A DNA stretch of 52,893 nt from an uncultured Bacilli bacterium (GCA_947623845.1 CANQHM010000002.1:1-52893); one strand, 5' to 3'. Numbered from the stretch's first letter, positions 26,812 through 35,915 are shown. Numbers and translations are program-made. Notes: a model not told the origin generated them from the letters alone.

Positions 26812-28014
26812 ATGAAAAGTAAAAATAATTTAAAAATATTAAATATCTTACTTATTTTTCTATATTTAAATCCGTTTATTGATTTATTAACCTCCATATC
26901 AAATAATGTCATTAACTTACCAATTAGTATAGGAGTATTAATACGAGGGGGCTTCTTATTATTTTTATTAATTTATACTTTATTTATAAGAAAAAATAAT
27001 CTAAAACAAAATATTTTATATTTAAGTACTTTATTGATTTATGCTATCGCCTTTATTATTTTAAATAGTGAGTTAAAAGGTAGTTCTATAATTCTTATGG
27101 AATTACAAAATATCTTTAAAGTCTTTTACTTCCCATTACTCTTATTATGTATTTATAATTTAAAACTAGATATTAATTATAAACATTTTGTCTATATCGC
27201 TTTAATCTATATGGGGCTTATCTTTATTCCGATGATATTTAATGCTTCATTTGATGCTTATACCCAAGGTAAAGTAGGAGTTATCGGGTGGTTTAATTCT
27301 GCTAATGAAATAAGTGCAATTTTAGGATTATGTAGTATCTTTATAGTTAAATATTTATTTTCTAATAATAAGTTAATAATTAAAATATTAATATCTTTAT
27401 TAACAATAGTTATCTATTTTGCGATTGGTAGTAAAATACCTATCATTGCTTTATTAATATCTTTATTCTATTATCTTTGTAAATGGTTTAAGAAAAGTAA
27501 TTTTAAAATGCGTTTCTTAATGGTAAGTAGTGTTTTAGCAATTATTTTATTAAGTATTGTAATAGTTCCCAAAACTAATTTATATAAAAATTTAGAAATT
27601 CATTTAGATTATTTAGAAATTAATGAAGTAGGCGATATGTTTAGTTATAAATTTGTGAATCGTTTTATCTTTTCTGATCGGTTAACTTATTTACAAAATA
27701 CACGAACAAGATACTTAAATTCTTCATTCTTAGAAAAAATATTAGGTATTGGTTATTCCGTAGATGGTAAGGAAGATAAAATGGTCGAGATGGATTTCTT
27801 TGATATCTATTATCGTCTTGGTTTACTAGGATTTATTTTAGTCATAATACCTTTATTTATAAGTACAAAAAATTATAGTAAGAAGAATAAAGAAGAAAAA
27901 TTAAGTATTACGATTGCTCTGTTAATTTCCTTTCTAGCGGGCCATGTTATTGCATCTCCTAGTGTAAGTTATAATTTAGGAATTATTATGAGTAATAAAA
28001 GTAAGGAGGAATAA
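26812..28014 (+). CDS. O-antigen ligase/polymerase (Wzy)-like membrane protein
   Basis: 400 residues from the ATG at 26812 (a GTG at 26803 overlaps the ribosome site). About ten hydrophobic helices and one larger external loop (around residues 240-330, with SYKFVNRFIFSDRLTYLQNTR) match the general plan of Wzy/WaaL proteins. The segment NSANEISAILGLCSIF followed by IGSKIPIIALLISLFYY resembles the conserved intracellular/periplasmic part of this family. It probably polymerises or attaches surface polysaccharide. The next gene, a glycosyltransferase, starts two bases after the stop. Confidence 0.7.
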   Translation: MKSKNNLKILNILLIFLYLNPFIDLLTSISNNVINLPISIGVLIRGGFLLFLLIYTLFIRKNNLKQNILYLSTLLIYAIAFIILNSELKGSSIILMELQNIFKVFYFPLLLLCIYNLKLDINYKHFVYIALIYMGLIFIPMIFNASFDAYTQGKVGVIGWFNSANEISAILGLCSIFIVKYLFSNNKLIIKILISLLTIVIYFAIGSKIPIIALLISLFYYLCKWFKKSNFKMRFLMVSSVLAIILLSIVIVPKTNLYKNLEIHLDYLEINEVGDMFSYKFVNRFIFSDRLTYLQNTRTRYLNSSFLEKILGIGYSVDGKEDKMVEMDFFDIYYRLGLLGFILVIIPLFISTKNYSKKNKEEKLSITIALLISFLAGHVIASPSVSYNLGIIMSNKSKEE

Positions 28015-28016
28015 AG

Positions 28017-28862
28017 ATGAAAGTAGGAATGGTAATAGTTAATTATAATGATTATGAAACTACTTTAAAACTAGTAGATAATGTTATTAATTATAAGTCC
28101 TTAGTAGAAGTAGTAGTAGTTGATAATGCTTCCACTGATAATTCAGTAAAAGTATTAAAGAAGGTTAAACATGATAAATTAACTATTTTAGAAGCAAAAG
28201 AAAATAAAGGTTATAGTGCGGGTTTAAATATAGGAGCAAAATATTTAATAGATAAATATAAACACTTAAATATAATATTTTCAAATGCAGATATTATTGT
28301 TCCAAGTGAAGGTGTCATAAAGGATTTAAATACCGTAGTTAGTAATCAAAATGTCGTGGTCGCCCCAGTTATTAAAGAAAAAGATGGGGTTAGTAGAGGG
28401 TGGATTAATCCGTCTCCTTTAAGAGAAGTCTTACTTAACATCCCATTCTTTCACCGTTTCTTCCATAAAAAGATTGAATACAAAGAAGAACATTATAAAA
28501 AACCTTTTTCCAAAGTTGATGTTGTATCAGGATGTTTCTTTATGGTTAATGCGGAACACTTAAAAAAGATTGATTATTTTGATGAGAAAGTATTTTTATA
28601 TTATGAAGAAAATATTTTAAGTATTAAAACTAAAAGAGAAAATAAAAGTATTATTTTAGATAATAATGTTTCGGTAATTCATAATCATTCAATATCAGTT
28701 GATAAAAGTGTTAAGAGATTAAAAAAATATAAATTACAAAAACAAAGTCAATATTATTTTGAAAAGAATTATAATAATGCTAATATTATCGAAAGAATAT
28801 TACTTAAATTAACGTATTATTTTGGGTATTTAGTATTTAGTATTTATTACTTAATAAAATAA
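28017..28862 (+). CDS. family 2 glycosyltransferase
   Basis: 281 residues, GT-A fold. MVIVNYNDYETTLKLVDN at the N-terminus, VVDNASTDNS (nucleotide-binding Asp), GYSAGLNIGAKY and SNADIIVPSEG (the DxD-like site) are typical of rhamnosyl/GlcNAc transferases of GT2. GCFFMVNAEHLKKI and FDEKVFLYYEE form the acceptor region. A short hydrophobic C-terminal stretch may contact the membrane. It overlaps the ribosome site of the Wzy-like gene's end and likely works on the same surface polymer. Confidence 0.85.
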   Translation: MKVGMVIVNYNDYETTLKLVDNVINYKSLVEVVVVDNASTDNSVKVLKKVKHDKLTILEAKENKGYSAGLNIGAKYLIDKYKHLNIIFSNADIIVPSEGVIKDLNTVVSNQNVVVAPVIKEKDGVSRGWINPSPLREVLLNIPFFHRFFHKKIEYKEEHYKKPFSKVDVVSGCFFMVNAEHLKKIDYFDEKVFLYYEENILSIKTKRENKSIILDNNVSVIHNHSISVDKSVKRLKKYKLQKQSQYYFEKNYNNANIIERILLKLTYYFGYLVFSIYYLIK

Positions 28863-28895
28863 AACCGAAATTAACTTTAAAAAATTAAAACTATT

Positions 28896-28904
28896 TGATA
28901 TAAT
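28896..28904 (+). promoter_or_regulatory. extended -10 promoter of thyA
   Basis: TGATATAAT at 28896-28904 is an extended -10 element with no good -35 box. The 90-base leader to thyA ends in AAAGGAGGAG. Confidence 0.5.
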
Positions 28905-28993
28905 ATAAATAGTTAAGAAATATATGAGAATTATCTTCTTGTTTATTTTCTTTACCAAAGAATAAAAGGGAAAATAAAGGAGGAGATTTTTTT

Positions 28994-29845
28994 ATGACTA
29001 AAGGGGATATGTATACTAAAGAAATATTTAAAAGAATATTAGATGAAGGGTGTTTAGACCAAAATCCCCGGCCTAAATATGCGGATGGAATGCCAGCACA
29101 TACGTTAAGTGTAAATCACGGCATGTGTACTTATGATTTAACCAAAGGAGAAACACCTTTAATTACTTTAAGACCTATCGCCGTAAAAAGTAGTATTAGT
29201 GAATTATTATGGATTTATCAACAAGGATCCAATGATTTAAATATGTTAAGAGATAAATATCATGTAACTTGGTGGGATGAATGGGATGTCGGAGATAGAA
29301 CTATCGGGACTTGTTATGGCCATACAGTAAATAGATATAATTCGGTTCAAAAATTAATTGAAGGAATTAAAAATGACCCCGATGGCCGAAGACATATTAT
29401 TTCTTTATGGCAAGAAGATGAATTAAACGATAATCCTGGCCTTAAACCTTGTGCATTCTTAACGATGTGGAATGTAAGACATGGAAGAGATGAAAAAGAC
29501 TATTTAGATATGTGTTTAGTGCAACGTTCTAGTGACTTTGCTACCGCGGGATGTATTAATCAAGTGCAATATATGGTATTTCAAATAATGTTAGCTAGAC
29601 ACCTACATCTAACTCCGGGCCGTTTTACTTGGTTTTATAATAATATTCAAATATATGACCGTCATATTCCGCAAGTTAAAGAAATGCTAAAAAGATCACC
29701 AATTGATTGTAATCCTAAAATCATTTTAAATCCTAATAAAGATAATTTCTTTGAATTTGAACCAGAAGATGTCGTAATCGAAGATTATCCAAGGGCTTTA
29801 ATTAAGGAAAAGAATCCCCAATTAAAGTTTGATATAGGTATTTAA
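28994..29845 (+). CDS. thyA: thymidylate synthase (ThyA)
   Basis: 283 residues. It methylates dUMP with methylene-tetrahydrofolate. The catalytic Cys lies in LKPCAFLT (the usual form has PCH after it), preceded by the dUMP phosphate-binding RRHIISLW. The segment LVQRSSDFATAGCINQVQY replaces the usual QRSxDxxxGxPFN: the key Arg-Ser-x-Asp and Asn are kept, but PF is CI. This marks a divergent ThyA branch. Next to dihydrofolate reductase, which regenerates its cofactor, and thymidylate kinase, which uses its product. Confidence 0.93.
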   Translation: MTKGDMYTKEIFKRILDEGCLDQNPRPKYADGMPAHTLSVNHGMCTYDLTKGETPLITLRPIAVKSSISELLWIYQQGSNDLNMLRDKYHVTWWDEWDVGDRTIGTCYGHTVNRYNSVQKLIEGIKNDPDGRRHIISLWQEDELNDNPGLKPCAFLTMWNVRHGRDEKDYLDMCLVQRSSDFATAGCINQVQYMVFQIMLARHLHLTPGRFTWFYNNIQIYDRHIPQVKEMLKRSPIDCNPKIILNPNKDNFFEFEPEDVVIEDYPRALIKEKNPQLKFDIGI

Positions 29846-29846
29846 A

Positions 29847-30347
29847 ATGAAAAAGATTAATTTAATCGCCGCCATCGGCGCCAACAATGAATTAGGATAT
29901 AACAATGATTTAATATGGCATTTAAAAGAAGATATGAAGTTTTTCCGTAATACAACTAGTGGACACCCCATCGTAATGGGCAGAAAAACTTTTGAATCTT
30001 TACCCCGTTTACTACCTAATCGTACCCATTTGGTTTTGAGTCATCAAAGTATTTTAAATCCTGAAGTAAAGACATTTCATAGTAAGGATGAACTTGATAC
30101 TTACTTAGATAAACTTAATGAAGAAGTATTTGTAATTGGTGGGGCTTCTCTTTATAAAATGTATATTTTAGAAGCGGTAAAGATTTATTTAACGGAGATT
30201 AAAGATAGTAAAAAAGCGGATGTGTATTTTCCGGAATTTAACAAGGAAGAATTTATTAAAAAGACTTTGTTAGAAGTCCAAGAAAAAAGTACATATTATC
30301 GAATTAATGAGTATACGAGAAGGAGAGCTTTATGCAAGGAAAAGTAA
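29847..30347 (+). CDS. folA: dihydrofolate reductase
   Basis: 166 residues. LIAAIGANNELGYNNDLIWHLKEDMKFF is the Met20-loop region with the catalytic Asp/Glu position, GHPIVMGRKTFESLP binds NADPH, and EVFVIGGASLYKMYI is the last conserved block. It reduces dihydrofolate made by ThyA. The start is one base after the thyA stop, and the end overlaps tmk by 16 bases. Confidence 0.95.
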   Translation: MKKINLIAAIGANNELGYNNDLIWHLKEDMKFFRNTTSGHPIVMGRKTFESLPRLLPNRTHLVLSHQSILNPEVKTFHSKDELDTYLDKLNEEVFVIGGASLYKMYILEAVKIYLTEIKDSKKADVYFPEFNKEEFIKKTLLEVQEKSTYYRINEYTRRRALCKEK

Positions 30348-30997
30348 TAGTTATTGAAGGGTCTTGTGATGGCGTAGGAAAGTCTACGCAAACGCACCTT
30401 TTACAAGAAAGTTTAGAGAAAGATGGTAAAGAAGTTATCTATCACCATTTTCCTACTTATCATCAATACTATGGCGTGCCAGTAACGAAATATTTAGAAG
30501 GTGTTTTTGGTAATCCCGAGAACTTATCGCCTTATTTTATTAATGCTTTATATGCAAATGACCGCGCTTGTGCATGGTACGAAACTTTAAAGAAAGAATA
30601 TGACCAAGGAAAAATTTTATTATTTGATCGTTATACAACTTCTAGTTTAATGTATCAATCATCATTTATTATGGATTTAGAAAAGAAAAAGGAATTTATT
30701 AACTATGTATGTGATTTTGAATATAACAAATTAGGGTTACCTAGACCAGATTTAACCATTTACTTAGATATGCCTTTTCTTTTAGCTCAAAAGCTCCGTA
30801 AAGAAAGAAAAGAAAATGATGGAGTCGAAAAAGACATTCACGAAAGTAATATGGACTTTTTAAAAAGAGTTTATGAAAGTGGAGTTTTTGTGGCTTCTTA
30901 TTTAGATTTTGCAAAAGTAAAATGTAGTGCTAATGAAGAGATAAGAAGTATTAATGATATTCATAATGATATTGTAAAATTAACGAGAAAATTGTAA
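30332..30997 (+). CDS. tmk: thymidylate kinase
   Basis: 221 residues. The P-loop reads EGSCDGVGKST, one residue longer than the usual EGxDGxGKST. The DR(Y/H) motif FDRYTTSSLMYQ, the TIYLDMP strand and a lid region with RKERKENDGVEKDIHE follow. It phosphorylates dTMP to dTDP, the step after ThyA. The start overlaps the end of folA, with GAGAAGGAGAG as ribosome site, so folA and tmk are coupled. Confidence 0.9.
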   Translation: MQGKVIVIEGSCDGVGKSTQTHLLQESLEKDGKEVIYHHFPTYHQYYGVPVTKYLEGVFGNPENLSPYFINALYANDRACAWYETLKKEYDQGKILLFDRYTTSSLMYQSSFIMDLEKKKEFINYVCDFEYNKLGLPRPDLTIYLDMPFLLAQKLRKERKENDGVEKDIHESNMDFLKRVYESGVFVASYLDFAKVKCSANEEIRSINDIHNDIVKLTRKL

Positions 30998-31002
30998 CTT
31001 AT

Positions 31003-31031
31003 TTGACAAATACTTAACATTATGATAGTAT
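31003..31031 (+). promoter_or_regulatory. sigma-A promoter of the TPR-like gene
   Basis: TTGACA (31003-31008), 17 bases, TAGTAT (31026-31031). A start at 31022 would lie within this promoter, so translation must begin at 31058. Confidence 0.75.
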
Positions 31032-31057
31032 ATAACCCTGTTAAAGGGGTTATTTTT

Positions 31058-31861
31058 ATGGAAGAAAATTTGAAATTAGTAAATACTGATGAGATAATTC
31101 TCTATCCCGTTATTAAAGATTTAGTTACTAATAATGAGGGTATTTGGGTAGTGGAGTATAATCATCCTACGGCAAATATTGAAAAAAGAATATATAGTTC
31201 GATAAGTGAAGATAAAAATATTAAAATATTTAAGCTATATACGAATAATAAAAAGTATCTTTGTCTTAAATATTTACATGATATCGAGGATTTTAGAGAA
31301 ACTGTAGCTTTGAATGCGAAATTAGAGCAAGCTATTTTAGAAGGAAATTATGAAGATGCGATTAATATTGGGAATAAACTTATTGCAAGTTATTGCCACA
31401 CTTATATCGGTGTTTATTACTATGTATCATATGCGTACTATAAATTAGGAAATCTAAATCAAGCATATGCGTATTACTTAGTAGGAAATAAAAAAACTTA
31501 TGGTAAAGAAAAAGATTTAATCCCCGAACCAGCCATTTTAGAAGAATTAACAAGTACCTTCTTTTCGAAAAATAACTTAGATGAAGTAATTAAAAGACTT
31601 AATAATCAAGAAAAACTAAGTACGATACTAGAAAGTTATAATAATAGTGAAAAATGTCTTATTTATTTAGCATTAGCTAAAGAATTTTATAAAGAAGGCT
31701 TAACTAGTTATGGTGATGCTTTAATAAAATTAACGGAAAAAACTAAAGAAAAAAATCGTATGGTAAAAGAAATATTACAAGATACGAGATTAAAAAAACA
31801 AGCATATCTTAGTGGTGAAGAATTATCTTTAGTAAGAAATTTATCTTCCTTTATAATTTAA
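31058..31861 (+). CDS. uncharacterised protein, probable TPR-like helical repeats
   Basis: 267 residues from the ATG at 31058 with AAAGGGG as ribosome site. The earlier in-frame ATG at 31022 is within the -35/-10 region. Residues 1-85 are mixed beta (a small sheet with ILYPVIKDLV and WVVEYNHP). From residue about 90 the pattern AILEGNYEDAINIGNKLIA and YYYVSYAYYKLGNLNQAYAYYLVGNKK looks like one or two TPR units. No membrane segment. I do not recognise the family. It stands alone between tmk and engB. Confidence 0.65.
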   Translation: MEENLKLVNTDEIILYPVIKDLVTNNEGIWVVEYNHPTANIEKRIYSSISEDKNIKIFKLYTNNKKYLCLKYLHDIEDFRETVALNAKLEQAILEGNYEDAINIGNKLIASYCHTYIGVYYYVSYAYYKLGNLNQAYAYYLVGNKKTYGKEKDLIPEPAILEELTSTFFSKNNLDEVIKRLNNQEKLSTILESYNNSEKCLIYLALAKEFYKEGLTSYGDALIKLTEKTKEKNRMVKEILQDTRLKKQAYLSGEELSLVRNLSSFII

Positions 31862-31888
31862 GAGTGTCAAGTATCTTACGGTTAATAT

Positions 31889-31917
31889 TTGCTAAATTAA
31901 GAATAATAAGATATAAT
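31889..31917 (+). promoter_or_regulatory. sigma-A promoter of engB
   Basis: TTGCTA (31889-31894), 17 bases, TATAAT (31912-31917), 20 bases before the ATG. Confidence 0.75.
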
Positions 31918-31937
31918 AAGGGCGAAAAGGTGATTAA

Positions 31938-32525
31938 ATGAAAATTGTAAATGTGGAACTTTCATCTTTAGCGGTAAGACAAAGTCAATACCCCACGGAT
32001 AATCGTCCCGAATTCTTATTAGTAGGAAGAAGTAATGTGGGGAAGAGTAGTTTTATTAATGCTTTAATTAATCGAAAGAATTTTGCCCATACTAGTAGTA
32101 AACCAGGAAAAACCCAAACTTTAAATTTTTATATTGTAAATGATGAATTCTATTTAGTTGATGTACCAGGTTATGGATATGCAGCGGTGAATAAAGAAAA
32201 ACAAAAGAAATTTGGTTTAATGATTGAAGAATATATTACAACGAGAAAAGTATTAAAAAGAGTATTTTTAATTGTCGATTATCATATAAAACCCATGGAA
32301 GATGATATTATAATGTTTAATTTCTTAAAATATTATCATATTCCTGTAACTATTGTAGCGACCAAGTTAGATAAAGTAGCTAATAAAGATTTAGCTAAAC
32401 AAGAAAAAGCCTTTAATGAAGCATTTAAACTAACAGAAGTTGATAATATTGTACCTTTTTCCAGTATGACTAAAAAAGGTCGCGATACCATTTATAATAT
32501 TATTGAAAATTCTTGGGTACAATAA
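31938..32525 (+). CDS. engB: ribosome biogenesis GTPase EngB/YsxC
   Basis: 195 residues, a compact single G domain: GRSNVGKSSF (G1), KPGKTQT (G2), DVPGYGY (G3), TKLDK (G4) and SSMTKKG (G5). The start MKIVNVELSSLAVRQSQYP is typical of YihA/EngB. It assists assembly of the large ribosomal subunit and is essential in many bacteria. Ribosome site AAAAGGTGA. Confidence 0.95.
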   Translation: MKIVNVELSSLAVRQSQYPTDNRPEFLLVGRSNVGKSSFINALINRKNFAHTSSKPGKTQTLNFYIVNDEFYLVDVPGYGYAAVNKEKQKKFGLMIEEYITTRKVLKRVFLIVDYHIKPMEDDIIMFNFLKYYHIPVTIVATKLDKVANKDLAKQEKAFNEAFKLTEVDNIVPFSSMTKKGRDTIYNIIENSWVQ

Positions 32526-32599
32526 GAATGTAAAGTAGAGTAAGTAATTACTTTATTTTTATTTAATTTATTTATATAATTTTATATAGGAAGTGGATT

Positions 32600-33076
32600 A
32601 TGAAAAAGAATGGTTTTACTTTAGTAGAATTAATTGCGGTCATTGTTATTTTAGGATTACTTATTACGATTGCGGTACCGAGTGTATTATCAATATCAGA
32701 GAAAATTAAAAATGATATGTTTTGTTCTAAGGTAGATAGCATTGAAAGTTCCGCTAAATTATATGGTGATGATAAGTTTAATGAATTATTAAGTATTAAT
32801 GAACATGGTATTACGGTAGATATGTTAGAAAGTGCAAATAATGCCAAAATTACAGAATATATTAATAATAAATATTTATTACGAGTTACCGTTTTAGAAT
32901 TAGTAAGAAATAATAAGTTAGATAAAGATCATGATACAGCTCCATATGTAGTAGATCCCCGAAATGAAGAAAAAGGTTTAGATGATACTTATGTCTATAT
33001 CTTTAAAAGAAATAATCGGATTTATGCTAGATATCAAATGACTGCTGAAGATAAAGCTTTTTGTGAAGGTAAATAG
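32600..33076 (+). CDS. type IV pilin-like/pseudopilin precursor
   Basis: 158 residues with a class III leader: MKKNG, then FTLVELIAVIVILGLLITIAVP, the canonical prepilin N-terminus with cleavage after Gly and Glu at +5. The rest is a soluble domain with two Cys (in MFCSK and near the C-terminus AFCEGK) that could be joined. This is a type IVa/ComG-type pilin sequence, unlike the IVb leaders in the Tad locus, so a second peptidase substrate class exists. The next gene, 17 bases later, is probably co-transcribed. Confidence 0.85.
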   Translation: MKKNGFTLVELIAVIVILGLLITIAVPSVLSISEKIKNDMFCSKVDSIESSAKLYGDDKFNELLSINEHGITVDMLESANNAKITEYINNKYLLRVTVLELVRNNKLDKDHDTAPYVVDPRNEEKGLDDTYVYIFKRNNRIYARYQMTAEDKAFCEGK

Positions 33077-33093
33077 TATAGGAGTGATATAAA

Positions 33094-33804
33094 TTGAAAC
33101 AAAATAATAATTCTAAAACGAAGAAGAAACCTACTAGTAAATCGTCTAGTAAAACGAAAACAAGTGTAAGTAAGAAAAAAACTAGTCCTAAAAAGACGGT
33201 TAGTAAGACTAAAACAAAGGGGACTAGTCCTAAGAAAAGTGTAAAAAAGAGTGCTAAGAAAATTCAAGAACCAAAGCATCTTTTTGATAAACAATCTTTG
33301 ATTTTATTAATTAGTGTCGTGGCGATAAATGTTTTATGTCTCATTGCGGTATCATACGCTTATTTTACCGCCCAAATTAAAGGTAATGAGGGAGCAAAGC
33401 CGATTGAAGTATTAATGGGAACGATGAAGGTAAAGTATCTAGATAGTGATGCTGTTACTTTAGATAATGCTTATCCAGGCGATTATTTAACTAACAAGTT
33501 TAATATTAAAAATGAGGGGTCATTACCAGCAGCATATAAAATTAAAGTAAATATAGTTACGAATAATTTTAGTGATAAAAATGATTTAGTCTATTCTTTA
33601 AAGAAAAATGGTACAGAAGTTGTTAAGGAAACTACTTTACCTGTAAATAGTGATTATATTTATACTAGTGAATCATTAGTTAAAGATGGCACAGATAAGT
33701 ATGAATTAATGGTTAAATTTAAAGAAGATATGGTTAATCGTAATCAAAACGATAATAAAAATAAAACTTTAAATTTTAAAATAGAAATAGAAGAAGTAAG
33801 TTAA
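33094..33804 (+). CDS. Lys/Ser/Thr-rich membrane-anchored SipW/TasA-like protein
   Basis: 236 residues from a TTG with GGAGTGAT 9 bases before it. Residues 1-65 are a basic low-complexity tail of Lys, Thr and Ser with SPKK-type repeats. A single membrane helix (about 70-92) ends in VSYAYFTAQIKG, the hallmark of TasA/camelysin and SipW-cognate proteins. Residues 95-236 are a beta-rich domain with AYPGDYLTNKFNIKNEGSLPAAYKIKV, as in TasA-like fibre proteins. It may be exported as a surface protein with the basic tail inside. Family call moderate. Confidence 0.7.
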   Translation: MKQNNNSKTKKKPTSKSSSKTKTSVSKKKTSPKKTVSKTKTKGTSPKKSVKKSAKKIQEPKHLFDKQSLILLISVVAINVLCLIAVSYAYFTAQIKGNEGAKPIEVLMGTMKVKYLDSDAVTLDNAYPGDYLTNKFNIKNEGSLPAAYKIKVNIVTNNFSDKNDLVYSLKKNGTEVVKETTLPVNSDYIYTSESLVKDGTDKYELMVKFKEDMVNRNQNDNKNKTLNFKIEIEEVS

Positions 33805-33830
33805 TGAAGATATCAATTTGTTAACATTTA

Positions 33831-33857
33831 AAAAGGTGCCATATTGTGGCATCTTTT
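33831..33857. terminator. bidirectional terminator between the TasA-like gene and rnhC
   Basis: AAAGGTGCCA and TGGCATCTTT form a stem with one G-T pair, with A run upstream and T run downstream. Confidence 0.75.
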
Positions 33858-33869
33858 ATTATTAAAAAC

Positions 33870-34808
33870 TTAATTATTTTCTATTTTAAACATTTCTTTA
33901 ATTTTTTCAGTATTTTTAAAACTAACTTTAGCAATCTCGTCTAGTTTTTCTAGACCATATTTTTTTACAATTTCTAAGCCTTTTTTATCAACTTCAATAC
34001 CAGCTCCTAAAGGAATAGTGGTATGAAGATCTTCTTCTAATTTCTTAATTTCTTTTAAAAACGCATAACGGGAGATAATACTAGCACACCCCACACTCAT
34101 AACTTGGTCTTCCGCTTTAGTTAAAAAAGTAACATTACTAATTCTTTCTTTTGCATCTCTAATATGGTCATAAAACTTTTTCGGATATTCAAACTCATCA
34201 ATAACAATTTTTTCATAATTAAACTTATCTTTTTTAAGTAAAGAAGTTAAAACTTTATTATGTAAAATAGCTTTCATCTTATTCATATTAATATTATCGT
34301 GATTAGCATTATAAGTTTTATTATCTAAAATATATAAAGAGTAGGGTATTTCTTTAATAATCGTCGGGGCAATTTCTTTAATCTTTTCATCCGTTAATTT
34401 CTTTGAATCTCTTACTCCTAAATCAGTTAAAAAAGAAATCTTATCTTTACTAACATAAGTTGCACAAACTACTATTGGCCCAAAATAATCTCCAGTTCCC
34501 ACTTCATCACTACCAATAGTGCTAATATTATAGAAAGTTTTTTTAACCTCTTTCTTTTCTTTTTTATCTTTATCCAAATTAATTATCCGATTATTTAAGT
34601 GTCTTTCTTGATCAATCCAAATACTACTTTCAATATCGGCACTTATTCCTTGAAACATCACCTTACCAGATTCATATAAAGTTATCACCACATCGGCATT
34701 TTGCGCTTGAAATACGGCATAAGGAGGCGTTTTTTCTTTAAATAATGGTTTATAAAATTCCACCATTTTCTTTTTAATATTATCACTAACTTTAAATACT
34801 ATTGTCAT
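33870..34808 (-). CDS. rnhC: ribonuclease HIII
   Basis: 312 residues. The N-terminal TBP-like domain (residues 1-80, AVFQAQNADVVITLYESGKVMFQG) followed by the catalytic motif GSDEVGTGDYFGP sets RNase HIII apart from HII. Other active-site residues lie in DSKKLTDEKI, IDEF and VGCASIISRYAF. It removes RNA from RNA-DNA hybrids. Transcribed alone, divergent from the cvpA-like gene, with AAGGAAC as ribosome site. Confidence 0.93.
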   Translation of the reverse strand: MTIVFKVSDNIKKKMVEFYKPLFKEKTPPYAVFQAQNADVVITLYESGKVMFQGISADIESSIWIDQERHLNNRIINLDKDKKEKKEVKKTFYNISTIGSDEVGTGDYFGPIVVCATYVSKDKISFLTDLGVRDSKKLTDEKIKEIAPTIIKEIPYSLYILDNKTYNANHDNINMNKMKAILHNKVLTSLLKKDKFNYEKIVIDEFEYPKKFYDHIRDAKERISNVTFLTKAEDQVMSVGCASIISRYAFLKEIKKLEEDLHTTIPLGAGIEVDKKGLEIVKKYGLEKLDEIAKVSFKNTEKIKEMFKIENN

Positions 34809-34900
34809 ATAAAAGTTCCTTTCTCTTTACAAAATATATCATATTTTGCTATTATTTTCAAATTTTGTAGTGTATAATAGTATTGTAGAAAAGAGGTATT

Positions 34901-35608
34901 ATGGCACAGACTGTTAATGTAATTATATTACTATTTATTTTAGCCGGTGGGGTGATTGGTTTTACTAAAGGATTTTTAAAAGAAGGAGTATCAGCACTTG
35001 GGACTATTTTAGTTTTAGTTTTATCTTTTATTTTAAAAAATCCCATCTCGCAAATCTTATATACCAACTTACCATTCTTAGAATTTGGAATTTTAAAAAC
35101 CGTTCCTGTCTTAAATGTTTTAATTTATGAAGCTTTAGCATTTTTAATTATCTATGTTGTTTTAGAAATGGTTTTAAAACTTATTCTTAAAGTAACGGGT
35201 TTAGTAGAATTAATTTTAAGAGCAACCATAATTCTAGGAATTCCTTCTAAAATTTTAGGCTTCTTATTTGGTTTAGTAGAATATTACTTTTTAGCCTTTA
35301 TTATCCTTAGTTTATTAAGTTATTTTCCTTATACCAATACTTATATAATGGATAGTACTACAGCGGTCGCAATCCTTGATAAAACTCCAGTATTACCAAA
35401 GTATTCTAATGATGCTAAGGAAGCGGCGAATGAAATATACGGGTTATGGGCGAAGTATGATGAATACGATGATAAGAATGCTTTTAATAAAGATACTTTA
35501 GATATTGTTTTAAAATATGAAGTGTTAAAACCAGATACGGCGAAGAAGTTAATTGATAGTGGTAAGTTAAAAATTACTGGAGCCGAAGAAATAATTAGCA
35601 AATATTAA
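34901..35608 (+). CDS. CvpA-family membrane protein
   Basis: 235 residues with four hydrophobic helices in the first 150 (residues 5-28, 33-48, 75-105, 120-148) and a glycine-containing first helix, LFILAGGVIGFTKGFLKEGV, the recognisable CvpA/colicin V production start. The last 85 residues are hydrophilic. The family's role is poorly defined: membrane or envelope maintenance, and in many Firmicutes the gene lies next to mutS2 or mutS. It is followed by a thioredoxin and mutS here, which agrees. Confidence 0.75.
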   Translation: MAQTVNVIILLFILAGGVIGFTKGFLKEGVSALGTILVLVLSFILKNPISQILYTNLPFLEFGILKTVPVLNVLIYEALAFLIIYVVLEMVLKLILKVTGLVELILRATIILGIPSKILGFLFGLVEYYFLAFIILSLLSYFPYTNTYIMDSTTAVAILDKTPVLPKYSNDAKEAANEIYGLWAKYDEYDDKNAFNKDTLDIVLKYEVLKPDTAKKLIDSGKLKITGAEEIISKY

Positions 35609-35619
35609 GGAGGTTTATA

Positions 35620-35913
35620 ATGGTAAAACATTTAGAAAATGAATCTTTAGAAGATTTAGTTCAAAAAGGATTTTATATTGTTGATTTCTATGCTGAATGG
35701 TGTGGACCTTGTAAAATGCTGGGACCTATTCTTGAGGAACTAGATGAAAACGTGATTAAAGTAAACACCGATTTACATCCCGATTTAGCAACTAGTTATG
35801 GTGTTATGTCTATTCCAACCTTGTTCTTTATAAAAGATGGGGACATCGTTCATCAAGAAATTGGGTTTATGAATAAAAACGAACTAGAAGCAATTATCAA
35901 AAAAATGAAATAA
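35620..35913 (+). CDS. thioredoxin-family protein
   Basis: 97 residues, slightly shorter than classical thioredoxin (about 105). The active site is WCGPCK in VDFYAEWCGPCKML, and the cis-proline is in VMSIPTLFFIKDG. The N-terminal strand is short. It should act as a cytoplasmic disulfide reductase. It lies 11 bases after the cvpA-like gene, with AAGGAGG as ribosome site, and ends in a strong terminator. Confidence 0.93.
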   Translation: MVKHLENESLEDLVQKGFYIVDFYAEWCGPCKMLGPILEELDENVIKVNTDLHPDLATSYGVMSIPTLFFIKDGDIVHQEIGFMNKNELEAIIKKMK

Positions 35914-35915
35914 TT

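Noticed and set aside
31022..31057. Translation start at 31022 for the TPR-like gene
   Set aside because: That ATG lies between the -35 and -10 boxes of the gene's promoter, so it is upstream of transcription.
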